A DNA stretch of 64,000 bases, taken from the NCBI RefSeq assembly GCF_900129385.1, contig NZ_FQVO01000016.1, positions 18,518 to 82,517 on the forward strand, read 5' to 3'. The translations under genes were made by a program, and so were the position numbers. The notes under the pieces are model-generated. The model made no database searches and was not told the DNA's origin. It saw only the letters and a list, made by a program, of their open reading frames with translations. Below, piece by piece: positions 24,253-32,909 of this stretch (its first letter is position 1; every line of letters begins with the position of its first letter). The DNA comes from Chryseobacterium takakiae (GTDB lineage Bacteria; Bacteroidota; Bacteroidia; Flavobacteriales; Weeksellaceae).

Positions 24253-24816
24253 ATGAACACACTCTTTATAAAAAATATGGTTTGCAACCGCTGCATTATG
24301 GTGGTACAAAACGAATTGGAAAAACTGGGATTAGATGCTAAAAATATAAAACTGGGCGAAGTTATTCTTTCCAAAGAAATAACATCTCTGGAAAAAGAGA
24401 ATTTGTCCAAAACTTTAGAGCCATTAGGATTTGAAGTAATTGACGATAAAAAAGGCAGGATAATAGAAAAGATAAAGAACATTATCATTGACCTGGTACA
24501 CCATCAGGATAGTGATGTAAAAACCAACCTTTCCGATGTATTGAGTGACAAATTGCATCACGATTACAATTACCTGTCCAATCTGTTTTCAGAGGTAGAG
24601 GGTACAACCATTGAAAAATACTTTATCGCCCAAAAGGTGGAGAAAGTCAAAGAATTGTTGGTGTATGATGAGTTGTCATTAAGTGAGATTGCGAACCGCC
24701 TAAATTATTCGAGCGTGGCATATTTGAGTAACCAGTTTAAAAAAGTTACCGGGCTAACACCAAGCCATTTCAAACAGATTAAAGAGGATAAAAGAAAACC
24801 GTTGGATAAAGTGTAA
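24253..24816 (+). CDS. AraC-family regulator with an N-terminal HMA-like metal domain
   Basis: This 187-residue protein begins MNTLFIKNMVCNRCIMVVQNELE, with a CxxC in an HMA-like ferredoxin fold over about 70 residues. An AraC-type double HTH follows (VEKVKELLVYDELSLSEIAN, then SSVAYLSNQFKKVTGLTPSHF). Fusing a metallochaperone-like domain to AraC suggests direct sensing of Cu(I) through Cys10/Cys13. The gene is immediately upstream of copA. A 39-bp repeated site starts 1 nt after its stop and recurs before copZ, making this protein the first candidate to bind there. A TAAATTTG -7 box (24202-24209) lies upstream. Confidence 0.82.
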   Translation: MNTLFIKNMVCNRCIMVVQNELEKLGLDAKNIKLGEVILSKEITSLEKENLSKTLEPLGFEVIDDKKGRIIEKIKNIIIDLVHHQDSDVKTNLSDVLSDKLHHDYNYLSNLFSEVEGTTIEKYFIAQKVEKVKELLVYDELSLSEIANRLNYSSVAYLSNQFKKVTGLTPSHFKQIKEDKRKPLDKV

Positions 24817-24855
24817 GTAAATCTTACAAATCAAATCCAAAATTTCACAACAGTA
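24817..24855 (+). promoter_or_regulatory. Copper-island repeated operator, copy before copA
   Basis: This 39-bp stretch, starting GTAAATCTTACAAATCAAA, matches 27321-27359 at 32 of 39 positions without gaps. It lies 50-88 bp before the copA ATG. The mismatches cluster in the middle, leaving two conserved blocks (ACAAATCAAA and CACAACA), as expected for a protein gripping two half-sites. Confidence 0.6.
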
Positions 24856-24904
24856 CCCATAAATATAATAGCCAATTTTGTATTGTAAATTAAAGCAGGC
24901 AAAT

Positions 24905-27316
24905 ATGGCGACAAACAGAGAAAATATATACATTCCATTGGAGGATGTAGAAAGCGAACACTGTGCATTAATCGTTGAAAAGGGATTGGCACAGGTAAAA
25001 GGCGTAGAAACCCATAAAGTAGAGCTGAACAACCGAAGGGCAGCGATTACTGTAGTTAGCAATGAAACCGTAGGCGAGGCTGTTAAGGCAATTAAAGATT
25101 TAGGTTACGGAGTTCCTACGGTTAAAAGTGCTTTTCCGGTATTGGGCATGACCTGTGCATCCTGTGCGGGCAGTGCCGAAAGCATTGTGAAATACCAACC
25201 GGGAGTAGTTAATGCTTCCGTGAACTTTGCAACGGGCAATCTTACCGTGGAATATCTGCCCAATATGACCGATGCCTCCACCCTGCAAAAAGCGGTTCAG
25301 GGAGTAGGTTACGACCTATTGATTGAAGACGAAACCAAGCAGCAGGAAACGCTCGAAGCCATCCACGAAAAGAAATTCCGAACCTTGAAAAACAAGACCA
25401 TTTGGGCAATTATCCTTTCCCTGCCCGTGGTAATCATAGGAATGTTCTTTATGGATATGCCCTATGCAGACCCGATAATGTGGCTCTTTTCCACGCCCGT
25501 TGTAATATGGTTGGGCAGGGATTTTTTTGTAAACGCTTGGAAGCAGGCAAAGCACCGTTCCGCCAATATGGATACGCTGGTGGCATTGAGTACAGGTATT
25601 GCGTACCTGTTCAGTGTTTTCAATATGCTGTTTGCCGACTTTTGGCATCAACGGGGACTGCATGCTCACGTATATTTTGAAGCGGCTGCCGTTATTATCG
25701 CATTCATCCTCTTGGGAAAACTGCTGGAAGAAAGAGCCAAAGGCAACACCTCTTCAGCCATTAAGAAGCTGATGGGCTTGCAGCCAAAAACGGTCATCGT
25801 GGTACAGGCGGACGGAACGGAAAAGCAGACCGCTATCGAAGACGTAAGCGCAGGCGATGTGATACTCGTAAAGCCCGGTGAAAAGATTGCGGTAGACGGC
25901 ATGGTCATATCGGGCAATTCGTATGTGGACGAAAGCATGTTAAGCGGTGAGCCTGTACCTGTATTGAAAAAAGAAAAAGAAAAAGTATTTGCAGGAACGA
26001 TTAACCAAAAAGGCAGCTTCCGGTTCAGGGCGGTAAAAGTGGGCAAAGAAACCATGCTTGCCCACATCATCAAAAGGGTGCAGGATGCACAGGGAAGCAA
26101 AGCACCCGTACAGAAACTGGTCGATAGGATTGCGGGCATCTTTGTTCCCACAGTGATAGGTATTGCCATCCTGACATTTACGCTATGGTTGATTTTGGGA
26201 GGCGAAAACGGGGTTGTTCAAGGTCTGTTGGCAGCCGTTACGGTATTGGTCATTGCCTGCCCCTGTGCTTTAGGCTTAGCGACACCCACCGCTATTATGG
26301 TAGGCGTTGGTAAAGGTGCTGAAAATGGCATTTTGATAAAGGATGCCGAAAGTTTGGAACTGGCCAAAAAAGTAAATGCCATCGTTTTGGACAAAACCGG
26401 AACCATCACCGAGGGAAGACCACAGGTAACGGGCATTAAATGGCTGAACAATGAGGACACTGCAAAAGAAATCCTTTTGAGCATCGAAAAGCAATCCGAG
26501 CATCCATTGGCAGAAGCCGTAGTGAAGCATCTTGGCGATGTAGCGACCACCTCTTTATCCATGTTCGACAGCATTACGGGCAAAGGCGCAAAAGCAGACC
26601 ATGACAACGAAACCTATTATGTAGGCAACAAAAAGCTATTGGCAGAAAACAACATTGCCATTGCCGGAGAATTACAAGACCAGGCCGAAGAATGGGGCAA
26701 ACAGTCTAAAACCGTTATCTGGTTTGCAAACAGCAAAAAGGCTCTTGCTGTAATCGCTATCGCCGATAAGATTAAGGAAACATCGGTGCAGGCTATCCGG
26801 GAAATGCAGGAAATGGGCATTGACCTGTATATGCTGACCGGAGATAATGAAGCTACCGCTAAAGCCATTGCGGAGCAGACAGGCATCAAGCATTACAAAG
26901 CCGAAGTTTTGCCACAGCACAAAGCCGACTTTGTGAAAGAACTGCAAAGTAAAGGAAAGGTAGTGGCAATGGTGGGCGATGGTATCAACGACAGCACCGC
27001 ATTGGCAACAGCCGATGTAAGTATCGCAATGGGCAAAGGCAGCGACATCGCAATGGACGTAGCCAAGATGACCATCATTTCGTCCGACCTGACCAAGATA
27101 CCGCAGGCAATACGCTTGTCCAAACAGACCGTAGCCACCATCAAGCAAAACCTGTTCTGGGCGTTTATCTACAACGTAATCGGCATTCCGGTAGCGGCAG
27201 GCATCCTTTACCCTGTTAACGGCTTCCTGCTCAACCCGATGATTGCGGGTGCGGCAATGGCATTGAGCAGCGTGAGCGTGGTCAGTAACAGCCTGCGGTT
27301 GAAGTGGAAGAAATAA
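24905..27316 (+). CDS. copA: Copper(I)-exporting P1B-1 ATPase CopA
   Basis: From ATG 24905 (MATNRENIYIPLEDVES) the protein has 803 residues; the reading frame extends slightly upstream. Two N-terminal HMA-like domains are seen. The first lacks CxxC (SEHCALIV) and the second has GMTCASC. The transmembrane CPC is at residues 452-454 (IACPCALGLATPTAIMVG), followed by DKTGTITEG, SEHPLAEA and GDGINDSTA. The last is an unusual variant of the common GDGxNDxPA: Ser-Thr replaces the usual Ser-Pro. It exports Cu(I) from the cytosol. CopZ follows after a second copy of the operator. Confidence 0.92.
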   Translation: MATNRENIYIPLEDVESEHCALIVEKGLAQVKGVETHKVELNNRRAAITVVSNETVGEAVKAIKDLGYGVPTVKSAFPVLGMTCASCAGSAESIVKYQPGVVNASVNFATGNLTVEYLPNMTDASTLQKAVQGVGYDLLIEDETKQQETLEAIHEKKFRTLKNKTIWAIILSLPVVIIGMFFMDMPYADPIMWLFSTPVVIWLGRDFFVNAWKQAKHRSANMDTLVALSTGIAYLFSVFNMLFADFWHQRGLHAHVYFEAAAVIIAFILLGKLLEERAKGNTSSAIKKLMGLQPKTVIVVQADGTEKQTAIEDVSAGDVILVKPGEKIAVDGMVISGNSYVDESMLSGEPVPVLKKEKEKVFAGTINQKGSFRFRAVKVGKETMLAHIIKRVQDAQGSKAPVQKLVDRIAGIFVPTVIGIAILTFTLWLILGGENGVVQGLLAAVTVLVIACPCALGLATPTAIMVGVGKGAENGILIKDAESLELAKKVNAIVLDKTGTITEGRPQVTGIKWLNNEDTAKEILLSIEKQSEHPLAEAVVKHLGDVATTSLSMFDSITGKGAKADHDNETYYVGNKKLLAENNIAIAGELQDQAEEWGKQSKTVIWFANSKKALAVIAIADKIKETSVQAIREMQEMGIDLYMLTGDNEATAKAIAEQTGIKHYKAEVLPQHKADFVKELQSKGKVVAMVGDGINDSTALATADVSIAMGKGSDIAMDVAKMTIISSDLTKIPQAIRLSKQTVATIKQNLFWAFIYNVIGIPVAAGILYPVNGFLLNPMIAGAAMALSSVSVVSNSLRLKWKK

Positions 27317-27320
27317 AACA

Positions 27321-27359
27321 GTAAATCTCACAAATCAAACAAGAAATTACACAACAATA
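27321..27359 (+). promoter_or_regulatory. Copper-island repeated operator, copy before copZ
   Basis: This is a 39-bp ungapped match (32/39) to 24817-24855, starting GTAAATCTCACAAATCAAA. It begins 5 nt after the copA stop and ends 57 bp before the copZ ATG. A site here implies that copZ can be driven separately from copA by the same regulator. Confidence 0.6.
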
Positions 27360-27415
27360 ACTAACTGAATAGTACGGAAATTTGCATTATCAGATAACTC
27401 TAAAATTTGTAAACA

Positions 27416-27637
27416 ATGGAAAATAAACAATTTCAATTCAAGACGAACATCAATTGCGGCGGTTGTATCGCATCTGTAAAGCCGCACTTGGACAAGGCAG
27501 AGGGCATCTGCCATTGGGAAGTGGACACGGCCAACAAGGACAAGGTACTTACCGTGAAGTCCGAGGGCATTACCGAGCAGGAAGTAATATCGACCGTGCA
27601 AAAGGCAGGCTTCAAAATAGAACCTTTGGATGCCTAA
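27416..27637 (+). CDS. copZ: CopZ-like HMA copper chaperone
   Basis: This 73-residue single HMA domain carries the metal loop NCGGCIASVKP (CxxC) and the typical end IEPLDA. It would deliver Cu(I) to CopA in the cytosol. The loop lacks the Met before Asn-Cys that most copper HMA domains carry (MxCxxC), so it is a slightly unusual member. It is transcribed after copA and followed by a strong terminator. Confidence 0.85.
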   Translation: MENKQFQFKTNINCGGCIASVKPHLDKAEGICHWEVDTANKDKVLTVKSEGITEQEVISTVQKAGFKIEPLDA

Positions 27638-27652
27638 GCCAGCAACTTTTTG

Positions 27653-27709
27653 AAATGCCCTTTTTCCGACCGAATTTCCATGAGGTTGGGTTGATGAAAA
27701 AGGGCATTT
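27653..27709 (+). terminator. Terminator after copZ
   Basis: AAATGCCCTTTTTC (27653-27666) and GAAAAAGGGCATTT (27696-27709) are perfect 14-bp arms. The rightward tail is TTAT, and both arms carry T/A runs. It separates copA-copZ from the next copper genes. Confidence 0.7.
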
Positions 27710-27822
27710 TATCAATTCTGAAAAAAGGCGATAGGTTATTGCGTATATGGCATTATTTTTCCATATAGCAAAAAAAACGTAAAACTATATAAAAAACCAA
27801 TCTAATTTGTAACTTTGTTGCG

Positions 27823-28209
27823 TTGAAAAATTATAGAATACATATAGGCATTTTGACATTGTTCTGTTTGGTTTTCTTTATGATGCCAAGTCAGAGCTAT
27901 GCCTGTTCCAAAAATTCAACAAAGACCGAGCAGTCTTCCTGCTCAAAGGAGAAATCCAAAAAATCAGAACATAAAAAAGGTTGCAAGAGCAAATCCTGTA
28001 AAAAATGCAAAAGTGACAAATGCGGGGGCGGTTGTTCACACAGCTCTTGCAGGTGCGGTGCTTCAACCACTTCCCTAAATGTCCCAACCATAATCGAATT
28101 AAAGGCAAAAAATCACTTAGCAGCGGCTAAAAAGCACAAATTCGGTTTTAAAGAAGCCTACTATTCTTCGGGCTTTTTCTCCATTTGGCTACCGCCTAAA
28201 ATAAGCTAA
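27823..28209 (+). CDS. Exported Cys/Lys-rich small protein, candidate metal sink
   Basis: This 128-residue protein probably starts at TTG 27823, 6 bp after a TAACTTTG -7 box (27810-27817). A signal peptide (HIGILTLFCLVFFMMPSQSYA) is followed by about 55 residues packed with Cys, Lys and Ser (KGCKSKSCKKCKSDKCGGGC). The C-terminal stretch is less biased. I do not recognise a family. The high cysteine content outside the cytosol, between copZ and the DUF3347 gene, suggests binding of copper or another soft metal in the periplasm. A start at one of the internal ATGs would destroy the signal peptide, which favours TTG. Confidence 0.6.
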   Translation: MKNYRIHIGILTLFCLVFFMMPSQSYACSKNSTKTEQSSCSKEKSKKSEHKKGCKSKSCKKCKSDKCGGGCSHSSCRCGASTTSLNVPTIIELKAKNHLAAAKKHKFGFKEAYYSSGFFSIWLPPKIS

Positions 28210-28346
28210 AACTATGGCCTGATAGCCATAGGTGTGTCCTGTCAGAAGCTGTTCCGGCTTTTGCAAATCCCCTATTTGTATCATTTATTCAAAATTTAAA
28301 ACAGAAATGGGTTTATCAATCCCCCGTTTCTCAAAATGTAATTATT

Positions 28347-29222
28347 ATGAAATCATTATCAAAAATAGTGATGGTAATCGCCGTATTACTATCATCAATA
28401 AACGGCTTCGCACAAATCAAGAATGCGAAAACAGAAACCGTAAAGATTTACGGCAATTGTGGTATATGCAAAACCACCATCGAAAAAGCAGGTAACGTAA
28501 AAAAGGTAGCCAGTGTTGACTGGAACAAAGATACCAAGATGGCTACGCTCACCTATGACGGCGACAAAACAAATCAGGATGAAATCCTGAAACGTATCGC
28601 TTTGGCTGGTTATGACAGTGAGAAGTTCCGTGCGCCGGATGACGTATATGCTAAACTGGCTGGTTGCTGCCAGTATGATAGACCAGTGAAGACGGTTGCC
28701 AAAAACAAGGAGGCGGGAATGGACATGAATGCCGGACATGGCAATCACGACCATAGCCAAATGGCAGCTAACAAAGATGCAGCCCAAAACCAATCACAGC
28801 TAAAGGCTGTATTTGACAACTACTTTTCAGTGAAAGATGCTTTGATAAAAACCGATGCGGCGACCGCATCTGCCAAAGCCGCTGAATTGGCTGCATCCCT
28901 TAAAGCAGTCGATATGAATAAGCTATCGGCAGAGGAACATACGGCTTGGATGAAAGTGATGCAGGACTTGACGGCCAATGCGGAAAGCATTTCAAAATCA
29001 AAAGATGTTGCAAAACAAAGAAGTGCTTTTGCGGCACTTTCGGGAAGCATCTACACACTGGCCAAAGTGTCTAAACAGGATACTCCCGTTTATTACCAGC
29101 ACTGCCCTATGTACAACGGAGGTAAGGGAGCCAATTGGCTAAGTAAAGAGAATGCTGTTAAAAACCCATATTACGGCTCACAGATGCTTACCTGCGGCAG
29201 TACGGTCGAAACCATTAAATAA
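28347..29222 (+). CDS. Periplasmic HMA-DUF3347 copper-binding protein
   Basis: This 291-residue protein has a signal peptide (MVIAVLLSSINGFAQ) and an HMA domain with YGNCGICKTTIEKAG. A His/Met-rich linker follows (MDMNAGHGNHDHSQM), then a C-terminal DUF3347 domain with HCPMYNGGKGANWLS and QMLTCGSTVE. DUF3347 occurs in CusB-like and other copper proteins of Bacteroidota. The combination suggests a periplasmic copper carrier. A paralogue with DUF3347 only is at 32233-32898; the two share the end pattern DHCPM/HCPM...KNPYYGS. It heads the cluster running to 36655. Confidence 0.82.
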   Translation: MKSLSKIVMVIAVLLSSINGFAQIKNAKTETVKIYGNCGICKTTIEKAGNVKKVASVDWNKDTKMATLTYDGDKTNQDEILKRIALAGYDSEKFRAPDDVYAKLAGCCQYDRPVKTVAKNKEAGMDMNAGHGNHDHSQMAANKDAAQNQSQLKAVFDNYFSVKDALIKTDAATASAKAAELAASLKAVDMNKLSAEEHTAWMKVMQDLTANAESISKSKDVAKQRSAFAALSGSIYTLAKVSKQDTPVYYQHCPMYNGGKGANWLSKENAVKNPYYGSQMLTCGSTVETIK

Positions 29223-29236
29223 CAGGTCTGAAAGCT

Positions 29237-29542
29237 ATGGTACAGTACAATGACATGGTGCAGGCGCTTAAAGACCTAAGACAGCGTGGATACAGTATGG
29301 ACTTTAGTCTGTTGCCGGACTGCCTGTTCTGTGCGTCAAGGAGCCTGAAACTAAAACCGGAGGATTTTACGGTTACGGAAACCCATAGGTTTGAAAGCCT
29401 CGACAGCAGTCCTGATAACAATGCCGTGATTTATGCCATATCGTCCAATGATGGTAAGAATAAAGGCGTACTTGTTGATGCCTATGGTGCTTATGCCGAA
29501 GAAATGACCCATGAGATGGCAAAAAAATTAAGTGCAACATAA
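29237..29542 (+). CDS. Second member of the small 'PRPP synthetase'-labelled family
   Basis: This 101-residue protein is paralogous to 13154-13492: KDLRQRGYSMDFSLLPDC corresponds to the first gene's LRLRGYTEDFNL, and NKGVLVDAYGAYAEEM to its AKGIFVNGYGTYSD. It lies 14 nt after the HMA-DUF3347 gene and before an NTPase, inside the copper operon. The function is unknown, and the enzyme name often given to homologues is not supported. Two copies in two different metal islands make a metal-stress role more likely than a nucleotide-synthesis one. Confidence 0.7.
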   Translation: MVQYNDMVQALKDLRQRGYSMDFSLLPDCLFCASRSLKLKPEDFTVTETHRFESLDSSPDNNAVIYAISSNDGKNKGVLVDAYGAYAEEMTHEMAKKLSAT

Positions 29543-29560
29543 CTTTTAAAACCCCTTGTT

Positions 29561-30091
29561 ATGAAGAACAGGACAAATTGGTATGTCATTACGGGAGGCC
29601 CATCAACAGGTAAAACTACGGTTGTGAACCTCTTGGCTGAAAAAGGATATAATACAGCCATAGAACATGCCCGGCATTACATAGAAACGATGAGCATCGG
29701 CGGAAAGACCGTAGCGGAAATCAGGGAAAATAAGCTGGAATTTCAACAAGGCGTACTGAAAATGCAGATTGAACAGGAAGCAAAGCTCGACCCGGAGGAA
29801 GCGGTATTTTTGGATAGGGCTATACCCGATGCCCTTGCCTACTATCGTTTTTTAGGGCTTGAACCGGATGCCCTGCTGAATGCTGCTTTAGCGCATGTTG
29901 ATTATAAGAAAGTATTTATACTTGACAGGCTCCCGCTTGTAAAGGATTATGCGAGAACCGAAAATGAAAGTGAACAACGCCATATACATTCTCTTATAAT
30001 CGAAGTTTATAAATCCCTGTCTTTTCCGATTGTACACGTGCCTGTGCTGCCACCGGAAGAAAGGGTTCAGTTCATTCTTAACAATCTATAA
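29561..30091 (+). CDS. P-loop NTPase (AAA/NadR-like kinase fold)
   Basis: This 176-residue protein has Walker A GGPSTGKT at residues 12-19 near the N-terminus, then EHARHYIE, and AVFLDRAIPDALAYYRFLG as a likely Walker B/substrate block. The size and the GGPSTGKT...E-x-AR pattern resemble the AAA_28/NadR-type nucleoside or small-molecule kinases rather than an AAA+ machine. Its substrate is unknown. It sits 18 nt downstream of the small 101-residue gene and 14 nt upstream of copB, so it is cotranscribed with copper export genes, an unexpected neighbour. Confidence 0.7.
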   Translation: MKNRTNWYVITGGPSTGKTTVVNLLAEKGYNTAIEHARHYIETMSIGGKTVAEIRENKLEFQQGVLKMQIEQEAKLDPEEAVFLDRAIPDALAYYRFLGLEPDALLNAALAHVDYKKVFILDRLPLVKDYARTENESEQRHIHSLIIEVYKSLSFPIVHVPVLPPEERVQFILNNL

Positions 30092-30105
30092 TATTTTATG
30101 CGATT

Positions 30106-32226
30106 ATGAATAAATACACGTGTCCTATGCACCCACAGGTGCTAAAAGACGAACCGGGCAAATGCCCGCTCTGTGGCATGGCATTGGTTCCCGTTGGCGG
30201 TGCGTCAGTTTCTCATGAACACACATCAGAACATGGGCATTCCGGGCATTCTCAACATGGCCATGCTGATGAAAACTTTAATAAACATGAGGGACATCAT
30301 ACAGGCGATTTCCTCACACGTTTTTGGATAAGCCTTGTAATTACAATCCCTATCTTGCTCCTGTCGCACATGATACAGCAATGGTTGGTTTTCTCCCTTG
30401 CTTTCAATGGAGATAAATATGTGCTGCTGGCATTGGGTACGGTGATTTATAGCTATGGAGGCTTGCCGTTCCTAAAGGGAATGATTGGCGAGGTGAAAGC
30501 CAAAGCCATAGGGATGATGACACTTGTTGCCATCGCCATATCCGTAGCCTATGTCTATTCAGTAGCCGTTGTATTTGGCTTGCAGGGCATGGACTTCTTT
30601 TGGGAACTGGCAACCCTCATTGACATCATGCTCTTAGGGCATTGGATGGAAATGCGTTCCCAAATGGCTGCTTCACGGGCATTACAGTCATTGGTGGCTT
30701 TGCTGCCCAACGATGTTACCGTGGAACGTGGCGGAGAAGCCGTAAAGATAAAGCTCGAAGACCTGCAAAGCGGTGAAACGGCTATCATAAAACCGGGAGA
30801 AAAAATTCCAGCCGATGGATTGGTACTGGAGGGGCTTTCGTATATCAACGAAAGTATGCTTACCGGAGAAAGTGTCCCCGTAAAAAAGGAAAAGGACGGA
30901 AAGGTCATCGCAGGCTCTATCAATGGTGATGGTGCGCTGAAAGTTAAGGTAACAGCCGTTGGAAAAGACAGCTACCTGAACAGGGTTATCAATCTTGTGC
31001 AGGAAGCGCAGGCTACTAAGTCCAATACACAGAACCTTGCGGACAAAGTTGCCAAATGGCTCACCTTTATTGCCATTGCCGTGGGCATAGGCACATTTGC
31101 CTATTGGTATGCAAGCAGTGGAGATATTGCCTTTGCGCTTGAAAGAATGGTGACGGTAATGGTAACGGCCTGCCCGCACGCATTGGGCGTGGCTATCCCG
31201 TTGGTAGTCGCCATTTCCACAACGCTTTCGGCGACCAATGGCCTGCTCATCCGCAACCGTACGGCATTTGAAACCACCCGAAAACTTTCCACCGTCATTT
31301 TTGATAAGACCGGAACGCTCACCAAAGGTTCCCATGCCGTAGAAAAGGTTATACCGTTAACAGACGAATATAATGCCGATGAGGTTATCCAGTATGCTGC
31401 CGCAGTACAGCAAAATTCGGAACACCATATCGCCAAAGGCATTATGGCTACATTGAAAGAAAAGAGCCTTGCCTTATGGAAGTCTGAAAACTTCAGCTAT
31501 ATGCAGGGCATAGGTGTTAAAGGTGTTGTGAACGGGAAAAATGTCGTAGCTGGCGGCCCGAATTATTTCACCGAAAACCACCTTTCCCTGCCGGAAATAC
31601 CAAGCGAAATCAATCAGGAAGCCGAAACGGTCAACTTTGTCCTCATTGATGACCGGGTAATCGGCATCATTACTTTGGCAGACAGCATCCGTGAGGGGTC
31701 GGCACAGGCGATTGAGGAACTCAAAAAAATGGGCATCAAGTCCTTTCTGCTCACCGGGGACAACGACAGGATTGCTGCTGCCGTAGCCGGAAAATTGGGT
31801 ATGGACGGGTATTTGGCTAATGTGCTTCCGCACAACAAGCAGGAGAAAGTAAAGGAGTTTCAGGCAAAAGGCGAAATCGTAGCAATGACTGGTGATGGTG
31901 TAAATGATGCACCTGCACTGGCACAGGCAGATGTGGGCATTGCCGTGGGTTCCGGTACGGACGTGGCTGCCGAAACAGCGGATATCATATTGGTAGACAG
32001 CGACCCGAGGGATGTGGTCAAACTGATTGACTTCGGCAAACTTACCTACAAAAAGATGGTACAGAACCTGATATGGGCGGTTGGCTACAACGTGGTGGCA
32101 ATACCGCTTGCGGCAGGCGTACTCTATCCGAATTTTGTTTTAAGTCCCGCTATGGGTGCTGTGCTGATGAGTGTAAGCACCATTGTAGTGGCTATTAACG
32201 CAAGTTTTTTAAAAATCAAAAAATAA
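30106..32226 (+). CDS. copB: CopB-type P1B-3 copper ATPase with heavy-metal-binding N-terminus
   Basis: This 706-residue protein opens with a heavy-metal-binding domain (YTCPMHPQVLKDEPGKCPLC) and a His-rich linker (HEHTSEHGHSGHSQHGH). The transmembrane metal motif is CPH at residues 356-358 (TACPHALGVAIP), the hallmark of Cu(II)/Ag P1B-3 pumps, and DKTGT, SEHHIA and GDGVNDAPA follow. With CopA (CPC) the island thus has two kinds of copper ATPase. The next gene, a DUF3347 protein, starts 6 nt downstream. Confidence 0.92.
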   Translation: MNKYTCPMHPQVLKDEPGKCPLCGMALVPVGGASVSHEHTSEHGHSGHSQHGHADENFNKHEGHHTGDFLTRFWISLVITIPILLLSHMIQQWLVFSLAFNGDKYVLLALGTVIYSYGGLPFLKGMIGEVKAKAIGMMTLVAIAISVAYVYSVAVVFGLQGMDFFWELATLIDIMLLGHWMEMRSQMAASRALQSLVALLPNDVTVERGGEAVKIKLEDLQSGETAIIKPGEKIPADGLVLEGLSYINESMLTGESVPVKKEKDGKVIAGSINGDGALKVKVTAVGKDSYLNRVINLVQEAQATKSNTQNLADKVAKWLTFIAIAVGIGTFAYWYASSGDIAFALERMVTVMVTACPHALGVAIPLVVAISTTLSATNGLLIRNRTAFETTRKLSTVIFDKTGTLTKGSHAVEKVIPLTDEYNADEVIQYAAAVQQNSEHHIAKGIMATLKEKSLALWKSENFSYMQGIGVKGVVNGKNVVAGGPNYFTENHLSLPEIPSEINQEAETVNFVLIDDRVIGIITLADSIREGSAQAIEELKKMGIKSFLLTGDNDRIAAAVAGKLGMDGYLANVLPHNKQEKVKEFQAKGEIVAMTGDGVNDAPALAQADVGIAVGSGTDVAAETADIILVDSDPRDVVKLIDFGKLTYKKMVQNLIWAVGYNVVAIPLAAGVLYPNFVLSPAMGAVLMSVSTIVVAINASFLKIKK

Positions 32227-32232
32227 ATAAAA

Positions 32233-32898
32233 ATGAAAAATCTAACATTATCAATCATTGCTGTTATCATGGCATTTGTAACAGTATCATGCAATCAGGC
32301 ATCCAACAAAAACGAGCAGTCTTCAAGTGATACTGCTGTTGTATCACAAGAACAGTCAGCTTCCCAACCAAAAGAGGATGATACGGTAGCTGCGCCCGTT
32401 GTGAGTGAAACTCCGAGCGGTCAGGAAGCAAAAGCAACAGGAAAAGAAGAAGCAAAAAACTTTTCTATTGCGCCCATAGTTACCGATTATCTGTCCTTAA
32501 AGAACGCCCTTATTTCGGACGATGACAAAGCTGCCGCCAGTTCAGGGAAAAAGCTGTTAGCTACCCTGAATAAAGTGGACATGAAAGCCGTTCCTGCCGA
32601 TAAGCACAAAAAGTACATGGACATAGCGGACGATGCTAAAGAACACGCAGAACATATCGGGGAAAATGTCGGCAACATCCACCACCAGCGGGAACATTTG
32701 GCCTCGCTTGGCGAAGATTTGAAAGACCTGATTGATTTGTTCGGTACATCGCAAACATTGTATCAGGACCATTGCCCGATGTTCAATGACGGTAAGGGTG
32801 CTGTTTGGTTCAGCGAAAACAAGGAAATCAAAAACCCTTACTACGGTTCTAAAATGCTGACCTGCGGTAAGGTGGGAAAAACAATTAACAGCAAATAA
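32233..32898 (+). CDS. DUF3347 lipoprotein
   Basis: This 221-residue protein has a lipoprotein signal (SIIAVIMAFVTVSC, lipid Cys near residue 20), an acidic disordered linker to about residue 75 and a C-terminal DUF3347 domain with LYQDHCPMFNDGKGAVW and SKMLTCGKVG. It is related to the C-terminal half of 28347-29222. The His/Cys/Met residues in DHCPM and LTCG are likely copper ligands. It is probably an envelope copper buffer acting with the CopB ATPase upstream and the DUF305 protein downstream. Confidence 0.82.
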   Translation: MKNLTLSIIAVIMAFVTVSCNQASNKNEQSSSDTAVVSQEQSASQPKEDDTVAAPVVSETPSGQEAKATGKEEAKNFSIAPIVTDYLSLKNALISDDDKAAASSGKKLLATLNKVDMKAVPADKHKKYMDIADDAKEHAEHIGENVGNIHHQREHLASLGEDLKDLIDLFGTSQTLYQDHCPMFNDGKGAVWFSENKEIKNPYYGSKMLTCGKVGKTINSK

Positions 32899-32909
32899 AA
32901 TTCAGGGTT

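Noticed and set aside
26672..27331. Leftward 219-codon frame opposite copA
   Set aside because: Antisense of a clear P-type ATPase; no motif, and its composition is biased by the sense codons.
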